NCBI RefSeq assembly: GCF_001945365.1
Contig: NZ_MSTQ01000020.1
Span: forward strand, 37,508-101,507
DNA: 64,000 nucleotides
Source: Pseudomonas reinekei
GTDB lineage: Bacteria > Pseudomonadota > Gammaproteobacteria > Pseudomonadales > Pseudomonadaceae
Reading direction: 5' to 3'
The notes beneath the pieces were generated by a model. It made no database searches, was not told the DNA's origin, and saw only the letters and a list, made by a program, of their open reading frames with translations. The translations under genes were made by a program, and so were the position numbers. Shown here one piece after another: positions 61,996 through 64,000 of the stretch. The number at the start of each line of letters is the position of its first letter. Position 1 is the first letter of the stretch.

Positions 61996-63596
61996 TCGCC
62001 AAACGCCTTGCTTTTGAGCTTCTGATATCGCGGATAACGTGCGTCGGAGTCAGGCATCAAACCCACCATTTTCAGGCAGGTAAGGCATTCTTCAAGTTCA
62101 GCCGACGCGACGTTTGTATCAGTGCCATGCAACAGTGCTTGGGCCAGGTTCAGCGCGATACTGATGTTCTTCGGCTGCAACGCCAGAGCTTTGCGGAACA
62201 CCTGTCGGGCCTCTACCAGATTGCCGGTCTTGTACACGCGCACGCCCTGACGATTGAGTTCAGCAGCATCGTTACCCAAATTGAGAATGCTCGGGTCATC
62301 GGTGAGTTTGGCAATGCCCTTCATGACCGTCGGATCATCCCCGTAGATTTCCGCACAGTTTTTCAACATCGAGGCGCCCGCATCGGCTTGTCCAAGCATC
62401 TGCAATTGCTTGGCGACCAGCAGCGCCGCCTCGGCGCTCATGAACTGTTCCATGCCGTCGAGGCGCATCATCGCTTGCTCAGTGAGCTTGTCGGCGGTTT
62501 CGGCATCGTTGAGCAACAAACTGGTGGCCTTCATCAACCGTGCGCGAATCTGCAGGCCCGGATCGGTTGGATTCTCCTTGGCCACGGCACTCAGCGTTGT
62601 GTTGATCTCCAGACGGGTCCGGGTATCCAGACCTCTTTCGCTGCCTTTGCTGATCAAGGCATGGGCCAGTCCGAGGTTGCTCTCCGCATCCTTGAAACGG
62701 GATTGCGCACCTTGAGCAACAGCCTGGCGATAGGCTTTGGAGGCGGTATCAAAATCCTCGTTGGTCATTGCCAGCTTGCCTAGCTGCGCCTGCCGACGCA
62801 CTGCCAAGGGCGAGAGGCGAATCGCCTCTTCCAATACTTTCTGGGCGGCCTTGGTATCCCCTTCCGCGACCAGTACATCCGCCATGCCATCGTAGAGCGC
62901 CGGCATCATCGGGAACACCTTCAATGCCTTTTCGTAGACACCTTTGGCCTGAGCGACCTGGCCGCGCTTGAACAGTAGCTTGCCAAGCCCGGCGAATGCC
63001 CAAGGCAAAGGTCGATCGGCAATGATGCTGTCGTATAGGCGCTCCAGCGCCTCATTCTGATTGAGGTCACGCAGGGCGTCGGCACGGTAACGCAGGCACA
63101 ACGGCGAGTAACGAATGTCTTGCTTGCACAGGGCGATGCAAGCGTTGAGCACTTCAACCGGTTTGCCCCGATCGAGCGCCTGAAGAATCGGCTTGAGCAA
63201 GGTTTTGCGCTGCTCCAGCCGCTCGAGACGCTGGGCCAGACCGGAACGGTTGAAGGGTTTGGTCAGGTAGGCGTCGGGCTCGTGTTCCAGGGCACTCAGC
63301 ACCATGGCCTGGCTGGTCTCGGCGGTGACCATGACAAACACGCTTTCATGGCTGATCAGCTTTTCGATCATCAGATCTTCAAGCACTTGCTGGCCATTCT
63401 TCTTGCCATCGCCCAAGTGAAAATCCTGCAAGATGAAATCATAGGACTTCTGCGAACACATTTTCAGTGCCTGTTCGCCAGTGTCTGCAGTGTCCACATC
63501 CTTGACACCCAGCTCCCGCAGCATGGACCTGACGGAACTGCGGAAATCCGAGAAATCATCGACGATCAGAAAACTCTTTTGGTGATACGACAGCAT
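61992..63596 (-). CDS. Response regulator with TPR effector domain
   Basis: 534 residues. Receiver domain (about 8-125) with VDDFSDF, phospho-Asp in FILQDFHLGDG and Lys in YLTKPFNRSG. The rest is about ten TPR-like helix pairs (PWAFAGLGKLLFKRGQVAQA, PMMPALYDGMADVLVAEGDT, ISIALNLAQALLHGTDTNVA among them). No DNA-binding or enzymatic domain is seen, so it should act by protein contacts. Kinase partner lies directly downstream. Confidence 0.87.
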   Translation of the reverse strand: MLSYHQKSFLIVDDFSDFRSSVRSMLRELGVKDVDTADTGEQALKMCSQKSYDFILQDFHLGDGKKNGQQVLEDLMIEKLISHESVFVMVTAETSQAMVLSALEHEPDAYLTKPFNRSGLAQRLERLEQRKTLLKPILQALDRGKPVEVLNACIALCKQDIRYSPLCLRYRADALRDLNQNEALERLYDSIIADRPLPWAFAGLGKLLFKRGQVAQAKGVYEKALKVFPMMPALYDGMADVLVAEGDTKAAQKVLEEAIRLSPLAVRRQAQLGKLAMTNEDFDTASKAYRQAVAQGAQSRFKDAESNLGLAHALISKGSERGLDTRTRLEINTTLSAVAKENPTDPGLQIRARLMKATSLLLNDAETADKLTEQAMMRLDGMEQFMSAEAALLVAKQLQMLGQADAGASMLKNCAEIYGDDPTVMKGIAKLTDDPSILNLGNDAAELNRQGVRVYKTGNLVEARQVFRKALALQPKNISIALNLAQALLHGTDTNVASAELEECLTCLKMVGLMPDSDARYPRYQKLKSKAFGE

Positions 63597-63822
63597 CGAA
63601 GATTTCCAGGCAGATTAAGAAGAAGAGCCAAAAGACAAATACACACAGAAGATCAACTGCCCCCTTTAAGGCGCGCAGATGATAGCTAGTAGCCATAGCC
63701 TATCAAGCGTTTTCTCTTGAACTGCAATTACGAATGGAAACGGCGAGAAGTGAATATCGCTTGACCCTAAGGTTATCGGCCAGTGGTGGCGTTCCCTTGA
63801 AGCCTCATTAGCGCTCGAGCAC

Positions 63823-63857
63823 AAAAAAGGGATGGCCCAATGGGCCATCCCTTTTTT
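63823..63857 (-). terminator. Very strong terminator downstream of the rRNA operon
   Basis: 17-base perfect arms around a single-base centre (AAAAAAGGGATGGCCCA and its complement), ending in six T on either strand. Confidence 0.9.
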
Positions 63858-63885
63858 GATTTCGCGACTTTTTTACGCGCAAAAC

Positions 63886-63916
63886 AAAACCCCAACTGCT
63901 TTCGCAATTGGGGTTT
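63886..63916 (-). terminator. First rRNA operon terminator
   Basis: AACCCCAA / TTGGGGTT stem with an inner TGC/GCA pair, about 10-40 bases past the 5S 3' end. Confidence 0.85.
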
Positions 63917-63925
63917 CGGAATTTA

Positions 63926-64000
63926 ATCTTGACGATGACCTACTCTCACATGGGGAAACCCCACACTACCATCGGCGATGCATCGTTTCACTTCTGAGTT
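63926..64000 (-). rRNA. rrf: 5S ribosomal RNA, 3' part (window edge)
   Basis: The minus strand reads AACTCAGAAGTGAAACGATG followed by the conserved CCGATGGTAGTGTGGGG and GAGAGTAGGTCATCGTCAAG, the 3' two-thirds of Pseudomonas 5S rRNA. The 5' part and the rest of the operon lie to the right. The exact 3' end may differ by a few bases. Confidence 0.95.

Noticed and set aside
63666..63848. 60-codon ORF near the rRNA terminators
   Set aside because: It starts inside the 17-base-arm terminator and has no ribosome site; unlikely to be a gene.

Overview
The window is chromosomal DNA of a fluorescent Pseudomonas, most likely of the P. fluorescens group. The evidence is a GacS whose phospho-accepting residues fall at H294, D717 and H863, an OprH-PhoP-PhoQ operon, a fabA-fabB pair, and many REP hairpins of the GCGAGCAGGCTCGC type. 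The gene order also follows several P. aeruginosa PAO1 blocks that I recognise from memory (about PA1625-PA1609, PA0935-PA0926, PA1183-PA1178, PA1165-PA1156 and PA3348-PA3356). It is almost entirely core genome: I see no phage, insertion sequence, CRISPR array or tRNA gene. The right edge runs into the 3' end of a 5S rRNA gene on the minus strand.

Layout. 1-8652 (minus): an AI-2E family permease, a compact operon of two alpha/beta hydrolases, a glutathione transferase and a DUF4892 protein, then a hot-dog thioesterase, an acyl-CoA synthetase, sixA, a DUF4389 membrane protein and gpsA. 8848-13803 (plus): a tightly packed trio of a TonB-dependent receptor, a periplasmic substrate-binding protein and a hybrid histidine kinase resembling PA1611 of the RetS/HptB network. 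14051-15798: fabAB for anaerobic unsaturated fatty acid synthesis. 16186-22590: a small conserved protein, DUF2058, mazG, relA, rlmD and cysM. 22591-26137: an AT-richer islet of two unknown genes where PAO1 carries the siderophore receptor gene pirA, followed by the pirRS-like two-component pair. 26353-38000: gacS, ldhA, small envelope and redox genes (META lipoprotein, TlpA, arsC, wrbA), a Tag-like glycosylase, ttcA, a Yip1 protein, a SprT protein and a CoA transferase. 37805-44266: dctA with a sigma-54 promoter, an AraC regulator, oprH-phoP-phoQ, and pcpS. 44290-50252: a second two-component system and nrdA. 50544-58343: flgBCDE, cheVR, flgA, flgMN and flgZ. 58409-63596: an MFS transporter, a glutamine-synthetase-like enzyme, and a soluble kinase with a response regulator-TPR protein.

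The window is dense in regulation. It carries six sensor kinases (the PA1611-like kinase, PirS-like, GacS, PhoQ, the 44290 kinase and the 61303 kinase) and good candidate cis-elements: sigma-54 promoters for dctA, flgB and flgA, a consensus sigma-28 promoter for flgM, four GTTCAG repeats before oprH, NrdR and DnaA boxes before nrdA, a Fur-like box before pirR, a DesT-like operator before fabA, and a TetR-type palindrome before the acyl-CoA synthetase. The best candidate for a little-described system is the receptor / binding protein / hybrid kinase trio at 8848-13803, which looks like a trans-envelope ligand sensor feeding the Gac/Rsm network whose sensor GacS lies about 12 kb away.
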